Positions 23,201 to 32,381 are shown, counted from the stretch's first letter. The stretch is DNA of 64,000 nucleotides from Haematococcus lacustris (GCA_030144725.1 JASKMD010000003.1:12802315-12866314); one strand, 5' to 3'. Notes: generated from the sequence alone by a model not told the origin. Made by a program: numbers and translations.

Positions 23201-25978
23201 ATAGTGGTTGCAGCAACAATATTGCAGGGCAGTCCTTGAAGCTCAGCTCAACATAGGGTAGTGATTGTGTTGCCTCTCACCAGCATGGAGTCCACATACA
23301 CAAAAGGATAGGAGCTCATGCCGCGGATGACCATGTTGAACTGGATACCCGCCGTCATGTGCGCATAGCAGTTGTTGCACATTGCCTGCAGGTGGGTGGC
23401 TGCTACTGGTCAATGTGGTGGGTGTGCTAGGTTGATGAGGATGCTGAGTTGGGTGCCAGTTTGACGTGGCTAGGGGTGTCAGGCTGGGTGGCTGTGGCGG
23501 GCTGGGTGTGCCCTCCCAAGGCAGGGCAGGGAAAAGCTGAAAATGTAGGGCTTTGTGTATGTAGCCAGCCAGATCACAAAGCCAGATCACACACCCTAGT
23601 AGGCATGAGGCTGAGCTAGGGTGTGTGATCGGGCATGAGGCTGGAACCTGTGGCTTGACACATTCACAGTCGCCATTTTACTAGCAGCATGGCGGTGGTA
23701 ATATATGATAATAGTTAAATCAGTGCTGTATGAGCCGGACCCACCTGCAATCCGCCTGAGTTCATTAAGGTCAGGACGGGGCTCTGAACTGAGTGGCTCC
23801 AGGTGTCCCAGTTCATGGCCAGCAGGTCCAGCTCCTGCACCACGCAAGCAGCTGTTTGTACCACAGAGCAACATCCCTGGCATGTTGAGAGTCCCTTCCA
23901 AGTCCCTTACAACCATGTCCCTTCCAAGTCCCTTACAACCATGTCTTGAAGCCAAAGTGTGACACCAGCCCCATCCTAGAGGGCCACGCTGACTTGGATA
24001 GGGTCGCACCTTACTGCCATCCAGCACCACCGGGTTCCCTTGACGAAATTCTGCAGCCACGCCTCTTTCCTCGACCAGGCCTGTTCCAACCTGCCTTGAC
24101 TCAGTCCCAGACCCAGACCCAGACCAGAGGAGTTCTGCAGCCACGTCTCTTGCCTCTTCCCTTGCCAGGCCTGTCCCAATCTCCCTTGACCTAGTCCTGG
24201 ATCTCTCTCTCACGACACCCTGCAGAGCAGGAGAGCGGTGAGGAAGAGTTGGTAGGATCTGGCCCAACCTTACCTGGCCAGGTCAGCAAGAACAAGCATG
24301 TGGGGTGGGGTACTGCCCAGGTGATGGAGTGATGGTTGCCGTTGCGGGAAACCTAACAGCAGCTGTAGCAAGAGGAACAGTAGGGGAGGAACATCACAGG
24401 CTGGCCTGCAGGAGTGGCCAATCTAGGGCAATCTAGCAGCATCAGCAGTAGCAAGAGGAGCAGTAGGGGCCCATGCACCGCATTGTCAGCTGTAGCACAC
24501 ACATGCCACACACCTTCGCAACAGCCCTGCCGCCAGTCCAAGCAACCCTGGCAAGCAATGGAATAATCAGCTTGCGACGTGACGCGCTGGAGATGTTGAG
24601 GTTCAGGATGGCTGCACTAGGGATCACGCCTGGTGACTGACTAGCGCGTTGCAGCAGTCGCCTCAGCCCATCCTCGTTGTTGAAGGGATGGTCTGTGTGC
24701 GCTAGAGGGAGTCGCTTGAAGTGCATGTTTGCATGACGGAAGCACTGGTCCATGCTTGCCTGTAGACACACAATGAAGCCAGTCGCGTTGTTGCCATGAG
24801 CATACTCGTACAGTCGGCTCAGCACACCAATATGATAAGGCATGGCGGGGGGCAGACACACAATGAAACCAGCCGCACGCTCAGCACACATATGTGATGT
24901 GAAGGCATGTTAAAAGTCATGGATGAGGCATGCTGGGCTGGGCATGCTGGGCATGCTGCACGCTACCAACACCTAGGCCTCAACCCTGCAAGTAGATACT
25001 GCGTACTGCCCTGTCACGATTGCTGATGGCGCTGAGCAGTGGTGATGGTGACGGTGATGAAGACACATATATTTAAGAACTGAACAATGAGCCCGGTGGT
25101 GGTGGCCCCTCACTGACCGGGGCTGTGTGGAAGGACACCAGGCACGTTGGCGTGGCATGCACCCATGTGCAATGTGGGGAGTGAGGAGGGGACAGGATTC
25201 GCAGGTAGAAAGGGCTAGGCGCGGCTGCCTCGTCATGAGAACACCTGTGCAGCAATAGCAAACTTGGCTTCTGTTGCAGCATGTGTGCGAGCTGCTGTGT
25301 CCATCAGCTTGTCCGAGCCAGCAAAAGTGCATCACACCAACCGCAGCCGGACACAGCCTTGTCACAGTAGTCTTGTTGACAGTGGGATGCACACTCACTG
25401 CCAGGACGCATCGCCAACCACAACTGCCCCTGTCTGCCAGTGCTCCACGGTAGCCACGTTGGTGGTGAGCAGCCTGAGCTTACCCTCCCCGCACTGCAGG
25501 ACGCTCATCACGTGCAACTCCTGACTCAGCAGCACTAGGTCCTCCCTCTGCACAGGCATGCACATCAGTGGGTCCTGAGGCTTCGGGTCAGGGACACAGT
25601 GGGAGCAAAAGAAACACCGACAGGCAAGTGCTAGTACTGATGTCATGCTCTGGGAAGGCGACGAAGAGCATGAGGTTAGGCGTGCCTGAGCGGGATATGT
25701 GACGGGCATGCGGGTTCAGGGCGCAGGCTTAGCGCAGCAACACCCACCAGCTCCACGTTATACCGCAGGTGGCTCCACGCCCCAGTCTCTTCGTCAATGT
25801 GGTCAACTTCGAGCCGGTGTTGGCGCCTGTTCGGTGTCTTTATCCGATGTCTGCCCGCAGCATCTTCGCTTGCTGCTGAGGCAGCCATTGTGACAGGAAG
25901 CCCCATTTGCACGAGGAATAGGTAAGCGGAGGCCAATGTCGCTAACGCCCTGACGCAACCCATGCAGTGCCACCGCAT
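4631..25978 (-). CDS. Receptor-like modular extracellular protein, copy A (multi-exon, disrupted by a transposon)
   Basis: Large minus-strand gene with the same exon plan as copy B. Exons supported by splice sites and phase: 25978-25748, 25547-25399, 25244-25118, 24759-24514, 24219-24010, 23834-23745, 23385-23281, 23115-22945, 22599-22487, 22058-21948, 21821-21680, 21300-21223, 21052-20909, 20614-20445, 20168-19996, 19809-19618, 19282-19205, 18853-18692, 18530-18463, about 18276-18112, 17758-17592, 16909-16770, 16624-16457, 16224-15941, 15808-15682, 15381-15230, 15111-14908, 14730-14385, 14264-13998, 13800-13619, 13106-12899, 11579-11461, 11120-10858, 10773-10667, then 10400 downwards. Most exons have exactly the length of the copy B exon; five differ by multiples of three. 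The last exon continues through a Hyp-rich array to a TM tail ending at 4631, but it is split by a hAT-like element (6330-9156) and carries one net 1-nt phase change near 9921. Probably a cell-surface protein; may now be a pseudogene. Confidence 0.7.
5281..6329 (-). repeat. 30-bp coding minisatellite, (SPPPPRSPPP)n Hyp-rich spacer of copy A
   Basis: About 35 units of 30 bp. On the minus strand, in the frame of the TM tail, they read alternating PPPPRSPPPS and SSPPPRSPPP, a hydroxyproline-rich shaft like those of volvocine wall glycoproteins and pherophorins. Two unit types (GGAGGGGAGG and GGAGAGGAGG) alternate with C/T variants, giving a higher-order pattern. The array ends where the transposon begins and resumes at 9157. 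The other two frames (PLPPLRHPDH, PSLLSATQIT) are also open but carry no meaning. Confidence 0.85.
6322..6329. repeat. Left 8-bp target-site duplication of the hAT-like element
   Basis: GAGGGGGT, repeated at 9157-9164. The site is itself part of the 30-bp repeat unit, so a chance match is easier than usual. The inverted termini beside it make a true duplication likely. Confidence 0.7.
6521..7995 (-). pseudogene. Transposase-like gene of the hAT-like element, frameshifted
   Basis: Two overlapping minus-strand frames read as one protein broken near 7735. The upstream part (7995 to ~7735) contains VPCDTRWASYISSTVSMLRV, a TRW-type motif of hAT-like transposases. The downstream part (7735-6521, 404 codons) contains LASPISNAPVESLLQLLKHG, a Lys/Arg/Gln-rich coiled segment and a basic tail with KREAPAANKPRAAKQ. 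An 18-bp in-frame duplication (AAGGCTCAAGTGCG-type) sits next to the frame break. The N-terminal half of a full transposase is missing and no BED zinc finger was seen. The superfamily call rests mainly on the element ends. Confidence 0.55.
8030..9140. other. Non-coding part of the hAT-like element with internal repeats
   Basis: Holds a direct repeat of about 50 bp: 8340-8388 and 8699-8746, both with GTGAGGCCAGG(T/C)TGTT and AACATA(A/T)AGCGGATA. A minisatellite of GAATGAGTGTAATGAGTAC units lies at about 8598-8682. No convincing gene. The paired repeats could be remnants of a smaller nested element. Confidence 0.55.
9157..10290 (-). repeat. Hyp-rich coding minisatellite of copy A, upstream part
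   Basis: Bases 9157-9250 continue the 30-bp (RSPPPSPPPP) array interrupted by the transposon. Next comes a non-repeat linker shared with copy B (reads STAHSPSPPPPSPPKAS-like at about 9330-9400 in the TM-tail frame). Then a second (SPPPPPPP)n-type array at about 9480-10240 built from GGTGAAGGTGGGGG and GTGGGTGGAGGG blocks. The PKD exon enters in one frame and the linker leaves in the next. A block GTGAGGCGG near 9921, where sister units have GTGAAGGCGG, is a candidate 1-nt deletion. No stop occurs in any minus frame of the 9480-10240 array. Confidence 0.75.
10291..11120 (-). CDS. Copy A REJ/PKD-like exons
   Basis: Three exons: 11120-10858, 10773-10667 and 10400 downwards. They encode GGYWVVLPYVGNVTT followed by a Pro/Ser linker and SLCLNVSRHAAQLNVSC, then QQVPASCYTWTMTQSP, then PGTYTFQLRVLDNSGG and AITNVTVVIEAS. 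The last two together have the core of a PKD fold (W..SP, then PGTYTF.L.V.DN.G). The first resembles REJ-type sequence of polycystin relatives. Copy A uses a CAAG acceptor at 11121 where copy B uses CAGG, and a compensating indel keeps the frame. Confidence 0.65.
11461..14264 (-). CDS. Copy A EGF-like and Cys-rich exons
   Basis: Exon 14264-13998 ends in an EGF-like module (CGTNSVCVAMGVTASCVCTN). Exon 13800-13619 is an EGF-like module (CNGQGVCMQRGAAAVCACRV) with a Pro-rich end. Exon 13106-12899 begins with a Pro-rich spacer and holds a third EGF-like module (GCNGRGSCGAQAPVCGCDAG). Exon 11579-11461 is Cys-rich (CQCPTNQRECNLSGSCRWC). Donors and acceptors are GT-AG and all four lengths equal those in copy B. 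The long intron 12898-11580 has no gene. Confidence 0.75.
13117..13505. repeat. Tandem intronic repeat blocks, order swapped relative to copy B
   Basis: Two related blocks sit in the intron before the third EGF exon. In copy A the block with GTCAGCTGACAGGAGCACACG comes first (13,117-13,292) and the block with CATCACACACACTG second (13,300-13,550). In copy B the same two blocks occur in the opposite order (about 42,565-42,800, then 42,800-42,985). Neither has coding potential. Confidence 0.6.
14385..15808 (-). CDS. Copy A beta-rich exons and double PSI exon
   Basis: Exons 15808-15682, 15381-15230 and 15111-14908 encode a beta-rich stretch of Kre9/KNH-like character (VAVGVAGQLLANSTWQDAG; GYELTLLPVGLGAALGSA). 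Exon 14730-14385 encodes two PSI modules in series: CRAYSRSCFACTAVPGCGWC and CDTCLKVLGCGWCASSCSC. PSI modules are Cys-knot spacers of plexins, semaphorins and integrins, used in extracellular adhesion. Exon lengths match copy B exactly. Confidence 0.75.
15941..18530 (-). CDS. Copy A thrombospondin type 1 exons
   Basis: Exon 18530-18463 encodes a TSP1 core (GDWSACSRNCGSGSRTRSV). The next exon ends at 18112 with a donor after CQACPQ, but its start is unresolved because no acceptor fits phase 0. Exon 17758-17592 is Cys-rich (CPACSCKRQPSGYGFFCGTV). Exon 16909-16770 is TSP1 (GRGACSAACGGGMQTRTFQC), as is 16624-16457 (YTWSVTAWGQCSRDCS). Exon 16224-15941 ends a TSP1 module and starts a beta module. 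TSP1 repeats fold around W and Cys ladders and mediate matrix binding. Confidence 0.75.
17497..17580. repeat. Short (CCCA)n/(CCCG)n tetranucleotide tract
   Basis: About 20 tetranucleotide units, ACCC then GCCC then ACCC, in the intron after the Cys-rich exon of copy A. The matching intron of copy B carries a much longer pure (CCCG)n run. Confidence 0.9.
17951..18004. repeat. Telomere-like inverted repeat
   Basis: GGTTAGGGTTAGGGT followed by TTGCCCTT and ACCCTAACCC. The arms 17977-17986 and 17995-18004 are perfect 10-bp complements with an 8-nt loop. It lies in an intron of copy A. The repeat is TTAGGG-type rather than the TTTTAGGG of Chlamydomonas telomeres. Confidence 0.7.
18692..21052 (-). 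CDS. Copy A TSP1, PSI and Kre9-like exons
   Basis: Exon 21052-20909: TSP1 (WTSCDKACGGGMQQRTLGCW). Exon 20614-20445: rest of that module (CNTQACGLGPCPTACTA). Exon 20168-19996: PSI (CITCLQTTAGSCGWCASSGT). Exons 19809-19618, 19282-19205 and 18853-18692: a Kre9/KNH-like unit with LKAGSTNRLSWTGG and TGSFSWTLTPGLPSAYYQLF. This beta-sandwich type is common in fungal and algal wall proteins. One Gln codon present in copy B is missing in the last exon. Confidence 0.72.
21223..25978 (-). CDS. Copy A signal peptide and N-terminal domain exons
   Basis: Exon 1 (25978-25748) encodes a signal peptide, MRWHCMGCVRALATLASAYL, then DEETGAWSHLRYNVEL. Twelve exons down to 21223 form an N-terminal region with conserved pieces CTWVHATPTCLVSFHTAP, FPVAFIPVQISFAVGLQ, YRTLYGLDLWLSFTRIELR and VPLTSWTLSLGGDILPWSS. 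I recognise no family; the pattern is beta-rich and secreted. Exon 5 (24219-24010) is 84 bp longer than in copy B because of an internal in-frame duplication of a GTGLxxE...VAAE block. Confidence 0.68.
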
Positions 25979-26726
25979 AGAAGCTTGTGCCACCGTGAAC
26001 CGAGGCAGTGCAAAGCAATTCAACGGTCCTGATCAGAGTAAGCTCGCAACTCAGTACTTAGCCTGCGTGTCGGCGCACGCTTTCCTGTGCTTTGGGCACT
26101 ACGGTCAACACCGGTCGCAGCTCTGTGTTTCTTACGGGTGTGAACATCATCCATGTTTCCAAATCATTTCTGATAAACCTTGGTGAGGCGCACCTGCCTC
26201 CCGATAGGCGCGATACGGTACAAGCACAAGATCCAGTATAACGATGCATACCCGATGTCGTTCATTTGATAGTTCAGTATTGCCTAGGAAAATCAGCGAC
26301 CCCTGCCCGCCTGTCTCTTATCCAGGCTCACTGTCAGCAAGTACATACCAGCACATGGCAGCAATCGCCATGTGGCTTGACTTATAGTCATAGAGCCACT
26401 GATGTCTGCATATACCTTCGTACCCAATCAAGGAAGCTCGGTGGCATCATGACAACCAAATCCACCTCGCTCCCTCACAGTGTCAGCAACAGAGCTGACA
26501 AACAACACTAGTGCCCCAGTGACTGCGCATGCCACCCCCCTGTGAGTTGCCTGACCCCCATGAAAGAGGCTACTAACCAGTTCGGCATGACAGACATCCC
26601 TCGATGCAAGCTGACGCTGGACAGTATGACACGACACACCAATGTACGCTGACACACGCCAAACACATGACACACACAACTGTGTCCCACCTGCTGCCAC
26701 TGCTGGTGCCATCGGGCTTGGCCATT
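25979..26726. promoter_or_regulatory. 5' flank of receptor copy A
   Basis: The sequence is conserved with the copy B flank: GGGCACT at about 26,094, a TGTCAGC block near 26,330, and ATGACAACCAAATCCACC to CCACCCCCCTGTGAG near 26,448-26,545. Long patches of homology outside exons fit a recent duplication that included the promoter. No core promoter motif was recognised. Confidence 0.5.
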
Positions 26727-26905
26727 GGGCGCACGGTTTTGCAGCCATCCGCAGCTCAGCCCAGGGTTCTCCCTGCCGTCAGCAGGTCGCATCCGCCACC
26801 CTGGCCACCAGCACAGCCCCAGCGGGCGCCACTTGCTTCCCCCAGTGCATCGCATGGTCAATGCTGTGTTGCGGTCCCAATCCACCCACCTTATCCTTAA
26901 CCCTG
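26727..26905 (-). pseudogene. OrfB/Fanzor-like transposase C-terminal relic
   Basis: The minus-strand frame reads VDWDRNTALTMRCTGGSKWR, then PLGLCWWPGWRMRPADGREN. The D-R-x-x-(T/A)-A-L motif followed by a Trp-Arg-Pro-Leu block resembles the last RuvC motif (DRDxNAAxN) and tail of TnpB/Fanzor-type transposases that are abundant in volvocalean genomes. Only this tail is present. Close relatives occur at 59,380-59,690 and, on the plus strand, at 53,741-54,120. The family name is recalled, not tested. Confidence 0.45.
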
Positions 26906-27390
26906 ACCTGTACAGCTCATCCCCTGTGCACCTAAGCACCCAGCTGCGGCATCCTTGTAACAACTGCCATTAGAGAGGCGTGCCATGCTGCTGCTGCTCG
27001 TGCTGCTGCTGGCTGCCCCGCTCATGCCACCCCGATGTTCAAGCCTGGCTGGCCTGGCAACGCCTTGCAGCCCGCTGCCCCCCACTGCTACTGCTTGTCA
27101 GCAGCACTCAACACGTGAGGGGAGGCTGCCCCAGAGCAGCATTAGGGGCAGCAGAGGCTGCATTAAGGGCTACTGGGGCAGTGTGTCTTGTTTCAAGCCA
27201 GGAGGCCAGGCGCTGGTCTGCTGGCTCTAACTTCCACTGGGCCCATCCACACTGACATGCATTGGTTGGCTTAGTGCACTAGAGGACACAGCAGGGACCC
27301 TAGAGACCTAGAGAGCTGAGGTCCTGGAGTCAGAGCTGAGGAGGGTAGCACTATACCTTGCATATAATGCCGTGCCTCATGCAGCATGCC
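26906..27390. other. Spacer between Fanzor-like relic and broken ING-Tudor copy
   Basis: Contains a CTGCTGCTG tract and fragments of homology to the 3' side of the ING-Tudor gene. The counterpart of that gene's last coding exon (60,191-60,334) was not found here. No gene. Confidence 0.4.
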
Positions 27391-28237
27391 AGGCATGAGT
27401 CTGCTGGGCCGCCTGCCAACGCACCTGGATCTCAATCAGGTACCACAGCGCATCATCAGGCCAGTACAGCTCTGCACAAGCGGAAGAGGGGCCGGAGCGG
27501 CGGCGGGAGCGGGAGCAAGAGCAGGAGAGGCTGCAATGGCTTGGGGTGGAATCCAGAGGTAGGGCATGGTGCGTCACATGGGGCCTTGTAAGACTCTATG
27601 GCAGCACACTTGGGTGAGCACACCAGACAGCAGCTGCTTTTGACGTGCAGGGTGTGGGCCCAGCTTCAGTGCCTGCTTTACAGGGTGGACCTCTGACCTA
27701 CAGCTTATGCAGCAGCCTGATCAGTGGGCTCGTCGCAGTGAGCTAGGCCCAAGTGTCAGCCAGCCAGCCAGTTGGCCAAGCAGGCTAGGTGCGATAGCCA
27801 CCCTCATTGACAGAGGACTGTGGGCCCAGGCAAGGTGACAAGGACCCTTCAGCAGGGAGGGGCCAGGGTTGAGGGGTCGGCCCTACGCTTGCATCACCCC
27901 TGCCGGCTGACCCTGGCCCTGCCTGCTATCCTTCACCCCGCCTGCTGATTTTGACGCTGCCTGGCTATCCACTCACTGGCCATGCCGGGGGCGCCGCCTA
28001 GCACTGGGGGCGGGGGAGGCGCCAGGCTGATGGTGGGACCCACCGCCCCCCCTGCTGCTCCCCCCACAACCAGCCCCCCTGACATGCCCTGGTGAGCTGG
28101 GGGGGCTGCGGGGCCCCTCCTGCCGCCCCCCCAGGTGGTTGGGGTGGTTGGGGGTGAGGCACAAGAACTGACCCCAGGCTCTGGGAGGGGGGTGGGGGGA
28201 CTGGTGCAATGCCCATGCCTGGCTGGGCGACCCCCAT
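27391..28237 (-). pseudogene. Truncated copy of the ING-Tudor gene
   Basis: The 3' part of the third exon is recognisable at 28,237 to about 27,979 (GVAQPGMGIAPVPPPPSQSL). A single-base loss shifts its frame after GGAAGGAPQPP. The fourth exon of the intact gene is absent. The Tudor exon survives only as ELYWPDDALWYLIEIQ at about 27,420-27,470 and breaks off upstream. The final exon is missing. The 5' side is cut exactly where the LINE 3' end begins. It is clearly non-functional and marks copy A's unit as duplicated together with this gene. Confidence 0.8.
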
Positions 28238-30055
28238 GGTAGTAGTAGTAGTTGTTACACTAAGGAGGTAGGGCTTGCGTGAATACAAGCCAACCTCCTA
28301 AGGTAAAAGACTAAGGAGAGAACAGAGAAAGAGGAAAGAGAAGGAGAACTACCAAGGAGAGAAAGAACTCAGCGAGGGAAGGGTAAGGGAGCTAAAGGGA
28401 GAGGGCGAGAGAACTCGAGAAGGAGGAGTCAGAGAAGCGGAGGAGCTAGAGACGTAAAAGGTTGGAGCTAGGAGGGCTAGAAAGGAGAGGGGAGAGAAAC
28501 ACGTTATGAGTTAGAGGGACTAAGAGGGGTAACCGGGAGAGTGGATCCGTCTTGAGCAGAAATGAAGGGATGGGGATGGGGGAGGTTCCAGCCAGGAGGG
28601 TTGGGATTGGTCAGGGTGAAGTCTTGTAGGTGATGCCAAAAGGTAGTGATAGCAAGCTGGCTGGCTGCAGAAATGGGGGAAAGGGTGGAAGGAGCGGTTG
28701 CTTGAGTGGTGGGGTGGTGGGTGAGAGCCCAGAGGCGGCGGCGGCCAAGGTCAATCGCATCAAGGGCTGCCATGCAGACTAGGCTCCAGAGGGAATGAGG
28801 GAAGGTAGGTGTGGGGGGGATGAGGCACCAGAGGGAGGATTGGTGAACTTGCGTGCCGAGGCTGAGGGAGAGCTGTTGTCTAATGGTAAAGGCGATGGGG
28901 CAACTCCAAAAGCTGTGTTGGCGGCTGTGGCGGGGATGGTGAGAGGGGTCGCAAGGGCAAGACCAGGGGGTGATGCGGCTCCCAGGGATGGCATTGATGC
29001 TCAGCGCCAAAGGGTCTCTTTAACGAGGTTGGAGCAAGGAACCTTCCAGGCTTTGTTAAGGTTGGTAGTGAAAGCTTGGAGGGCTAGAGCTCGAGTGGTA
29101 GATGGGTGAGGTGTGGAGAGTGCTTGGGTGATGTAAGAGAGGTGGGCCTGCCTGCGGGCGGAGGTGATGTGGGTGGTGAGCATGGAGGTAAAGACCCTCA
29201 CAGGGGTCCCTTGGATGGTGGGGAAGACCCGTGGGGTAGAGGTGGTCTGAAGGTGTGGTGGGGACCAAGAGAGGGAGGTAAGGTGTTGGAGGGGGACTGG
29301 GGTAACAGGCAGGGGTTGGTCGGGAAAGGTAGCGGGAAGGGATAAAGGACCGAGGGCTTGGAGGGCTTGGCACATGAAGGTAATGATGCCTTGGGGGAGG
29401 AGGTGCGGTTGGCTGAGTGAAGGGAGCCCTATGATGCCTCGAGAAATGTCAGGGACGGTGGCTTGGGTAGAGAGAAGGAGGGTATGAGCAGGGTGGAGAG
29501 AGGGACAGGCGTGGGTGAGGAGGGTGGCTGCTAGGGGGACCCATGAAGGGGATGATTGAGAGGGGGTTGAGGGGGTTGGTGAAGGGGGGAGAGTGTTGGG
29601 GTTGGAAGGAGAAGGCCGGGTAGGGTAGGAGGGGCTGTCCTGGGAGGGGCTCTCCTGGGAGAGGCCGGAGGAGGGAAGGGGGGTGAACAAGTGGGAGAAG
29701 AGGGAGTTAAGGGTGTGGTAGAGATTGGAAAGGAAGGTGAGGATGAAAGAGAGGAAGTGGCGGGTAGGTGTAGGGCGGGTAATGGGGGGGAGGTGAGGGG
29801 TGGGATTGGCTGGTGGGGGGGGAGGGGATGGAAGGGTGGAGTAGGCGTGGTCATTGATGAGGTGGTGTAGAAGCCGTGTAGCCACGGCGGCGTGCCGAGC
29901 CTGGATGTTTTCTCTTAGTGGTAGGAGGCCAAAACCTCCGTCAGCAGGACGGCCAATGGCCAGGGGGGAAGGGATGTTCTTGACCACAACGCGGTAGAGA
30001 GAATGGGTGAAGGTAGGGAGAGTAGGTGGGAGGCCCGAGAATTCAGCGTGGTAGA
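28238..30055 (-). mobile_element. 5'-truncated L1-like LINE, 3' end of ORF2
   Basis: A minus-strand reading frame enters from the G-rich array and continues through a typical LINE reverse transcriptase tail: [20 protein letters not shown], then RLLHHL. A terminal region follows with a Cys/His cluster (ITPWSCPCDPSHHPRHSRQH, FWSCP). One base is missing near 29,005, where the frame ends in KETLWR-stop and resumes as [10 protein letters not shown]. The ORF stops at 28,504. A 3' UTR rich in CT follows and ends in a (TAC)n tail at about 28,238-28,252, directly joined to ING-Tudor sequence. The catalytic RT core is absent. Confidence 0.75.
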
Positions 30056-31785
30056 GGGGCGGGGCGGGGCGGGGCGGGGCGGGGCGGGGCGGGGCGGGGC
30101 GGGGCGGGGCGGGGCGGGGCGGGGCGGGGCGGGGCGGGGCGGGGCGGGGCGGGGCGGGGCGGGGCGGGGCGGGGCGGGGCGGGGCGGGGCGGGGCGGGGC
30201 GGGGCGGGGCGGGGCGGGGCGGGGCGGGGCGGGGCGGGGCGGGGCGGGGCGGGGCGGGGCGGGGCGGGGCGGGGCGGGGCGGGGCGGGGCGGGGCGGGGC
30301 GGGGCGGGGCGGGGCGGGGCGGGGCGGGGCGGGGCGGGGCGGGGCGGGGCGGGGCGGGGCGGGGCGGGGCGGGGCGGGGCGGGGCGGGGCGGGGCGGGGC
30401 GGGGCGGGGCGGGGCGGGGCGGGGCGGGGCGGGGCGGGGCGGGGCGGGGCGGGGCGGGGCGGGGCGGGGCGGGGCGGGGCGGGGCGGGGCGGGGCGGGGC
30501 GGGGCGGGGCGGGGCGGGGCGGGGCGGGGCGGGGCGGGGCGGGGCGGGGCGGGGCGGGGCGGGGCGGGGCGGGGCGGGGCGGGGCGGGGCGGGGCGGGGC
30601 GGGGCGGGGCGGGGCGGGGCGGGGCGGGGCGGGGCGGGGCGGGGCGGGGCGGGGCGGGGCGGGGCGGGGCGGGGCGGGGCGGGGCGGGGCGGGGCGGGGC
30701 GGGGCGGGGCGGGGCGGGGCGGGGCGGGGCGGGGCGGGGCGGGGCGGGGCGGGGCGGGGCGGGGCGGGGCGGGGCGGGGCGGGGCGGGGCGGGGCGGGGC
30801 GGGGCGGGGCGGGGCGGGGCGGGGCGGGGCGGGGCGGGGCGGGGCGGGGCGGGGCGGGGCGGGGCGGGGCGGGGCGGGGCGGGGCGGGGCGGGGCGGGGC
30901 GGGGCGGGGCGGGGCGGGGCGGGGCGGGGCGGGGCGGGGCGGGGCGGGGCGGGGCGGGGCGGGGCGGGGCGGGGCGGGGCGGGGCGGGGCGGGGCGGGGC
31001 GGGGCGGGGCGGGGCGGGGCGGGGCGGGGCGGGGCGGGGCGGGGCGGGGCGGGGCGGGGCGGGGCGGGGCGGGGCGGGGCGGGGCGGGGCGGGGCGGGGC
31101 GGGGCGGGGCGGGGCGGGGCGGGGCGGGGCGGGGCGGGGCGGGGCGGGGCGGGGCGGGGCGGGGCGGGGCGGGGCGGGGCGGGGCGGGGCGGGGCGGGGC
31201 GGGGCGGGGCGGGGCGGGGCGGGGCGGGGCGGGGCGGGGCGGGGCGGGGCGGGGCGGGGCGGGGCGGGGCGGGGCGGGGCGGGGCGGGGCGGGGCGGGGC
31301 GGGGCGGGGCGGGGCGGGGCGGGGCGGGGCGGGGCGGGGCGGGGCGGGGCGGGGCGGGGCGGGGCGGGGCGGGGCGGGGCGGGGCGGGGCGGGGCGGGGC
31401 GGGGCGGGGCGGGGCGGGGCGGGGCGGGGCGGGGCGGGGCGGGGCGGGGCGGGGCGGGGCGGGGCGGGGCGGGGCGGGGCGGGGCGGGGCGGGGCGGGGC
31501 GGGGCGGGGCGGGGCGGGGCGGGGCGGGGCGGGGCGGGGCGGGGCGGGGCGGGGCGGGGCGGGGCGGGGCGGGGCGGGGCGGGGCGGGGCGGGGCGGGGC
31601 GGGGCGGGGCGGGGCGGGGCGGGGCGGGGCGGGGCGGGGCGGGGCGGGGCGGGGCGGGGCGGGGCGGGGCGGGGCGGGGCGGGGCGGGGCGGGGCGGGGC
31701 GGGGCGGGGCGGGGCGGGGCGGGGCGGGGCGGGGCGGGGCGGGGCGGGGCGGGGCGGGGCGGGGCGGGGCGGGGCGGGGCGGGGC
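30056..31785. repeat. Perfect (GGGGC)346 pentanucleotide array
   Basis: 1,730 bases of GGGGC with no interruption, which is exactly 346 units. It abuts the LINE at 30,055 and an ACAGAGTCTCTT flank at 31,786. All frames are open, giving meaningless (GGAGR)n or (PRPAP)n products. The plus strand should form G-quadruplexes. The first array (2,782-4,112) has this unit on the other strand and several phase breaks. Confidence 0.98.
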
Positions 31786-32214
31786 ACAGAGTCTCTTCTT
31801 TGGCCCAAAAGAGTCTTCTTCTTCCTTCGCACACATGCTAAGTTTCAGGCCCTAATTCTTAAGTTTTTCAAGTCAACCAGCCATTGATTTGCACGAGTTA
31901 ACGTCTTGTTGCACCTCGGCGACCTTCTCGTTCTCTCTACGCTGCAATGCCTGCCGCAAGTTCTGGTAATGTCTTGGCGATGTTCCCTGCCTTCGTGCTG
32001 GCGAGGAACTTGTTGCATTGCAAGATATGTCTCTAGACGGTGATTGCAAGAATACCGTAGAACGACGTTGACAAGGCCGTCAGTCTCGTCGAGGTCGCTC
32101 GTCGGTGTTGTAACGGTCGTCAGCTGTTCTATCACCACACACGCAAATCAGTGCACATATATGTCATAATAGAGAAGGTGGTTCATTTAATGCACTTTGC
32201 CATGGATTGTGTGT
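31786..32214. other. A-B spacer between the G-rich array and the TIR element
   Basis: No gene. Bases 31,799-31,900 resemble 4,339-4,440 right of the first array. Confidence 0.5.
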
Positions 32215-32376
32215 GCCAGTACTGGCATTTTGCCAGTAGCATTTCCATGGGGAAGTACTGGCAAATTGCCAGTACTAGCAATTCGCCAGAACTGGCAACA
32301 GGGAAATGTACCGGCAAAATGCTAGTACTGGCACGTAGCATCGATAGGGGGAATGTACGGGCAGAATGCAAACACT

Positions 32377-32381
32377 GACAA
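32377..32381. repeat. Target-site duplication GACAA, left
   Basis: Matches 37488-37492. Five base pairs is the usual Ty3/gypsy duplication length. Confidence 0.9.

Noticed and set aside
30003..31855. Long (GGAGR)n and (PRPAP)n frames of the second array
   Set aside because: Same artefact. Only the LINE tail below 30,055 has real protein similarity.
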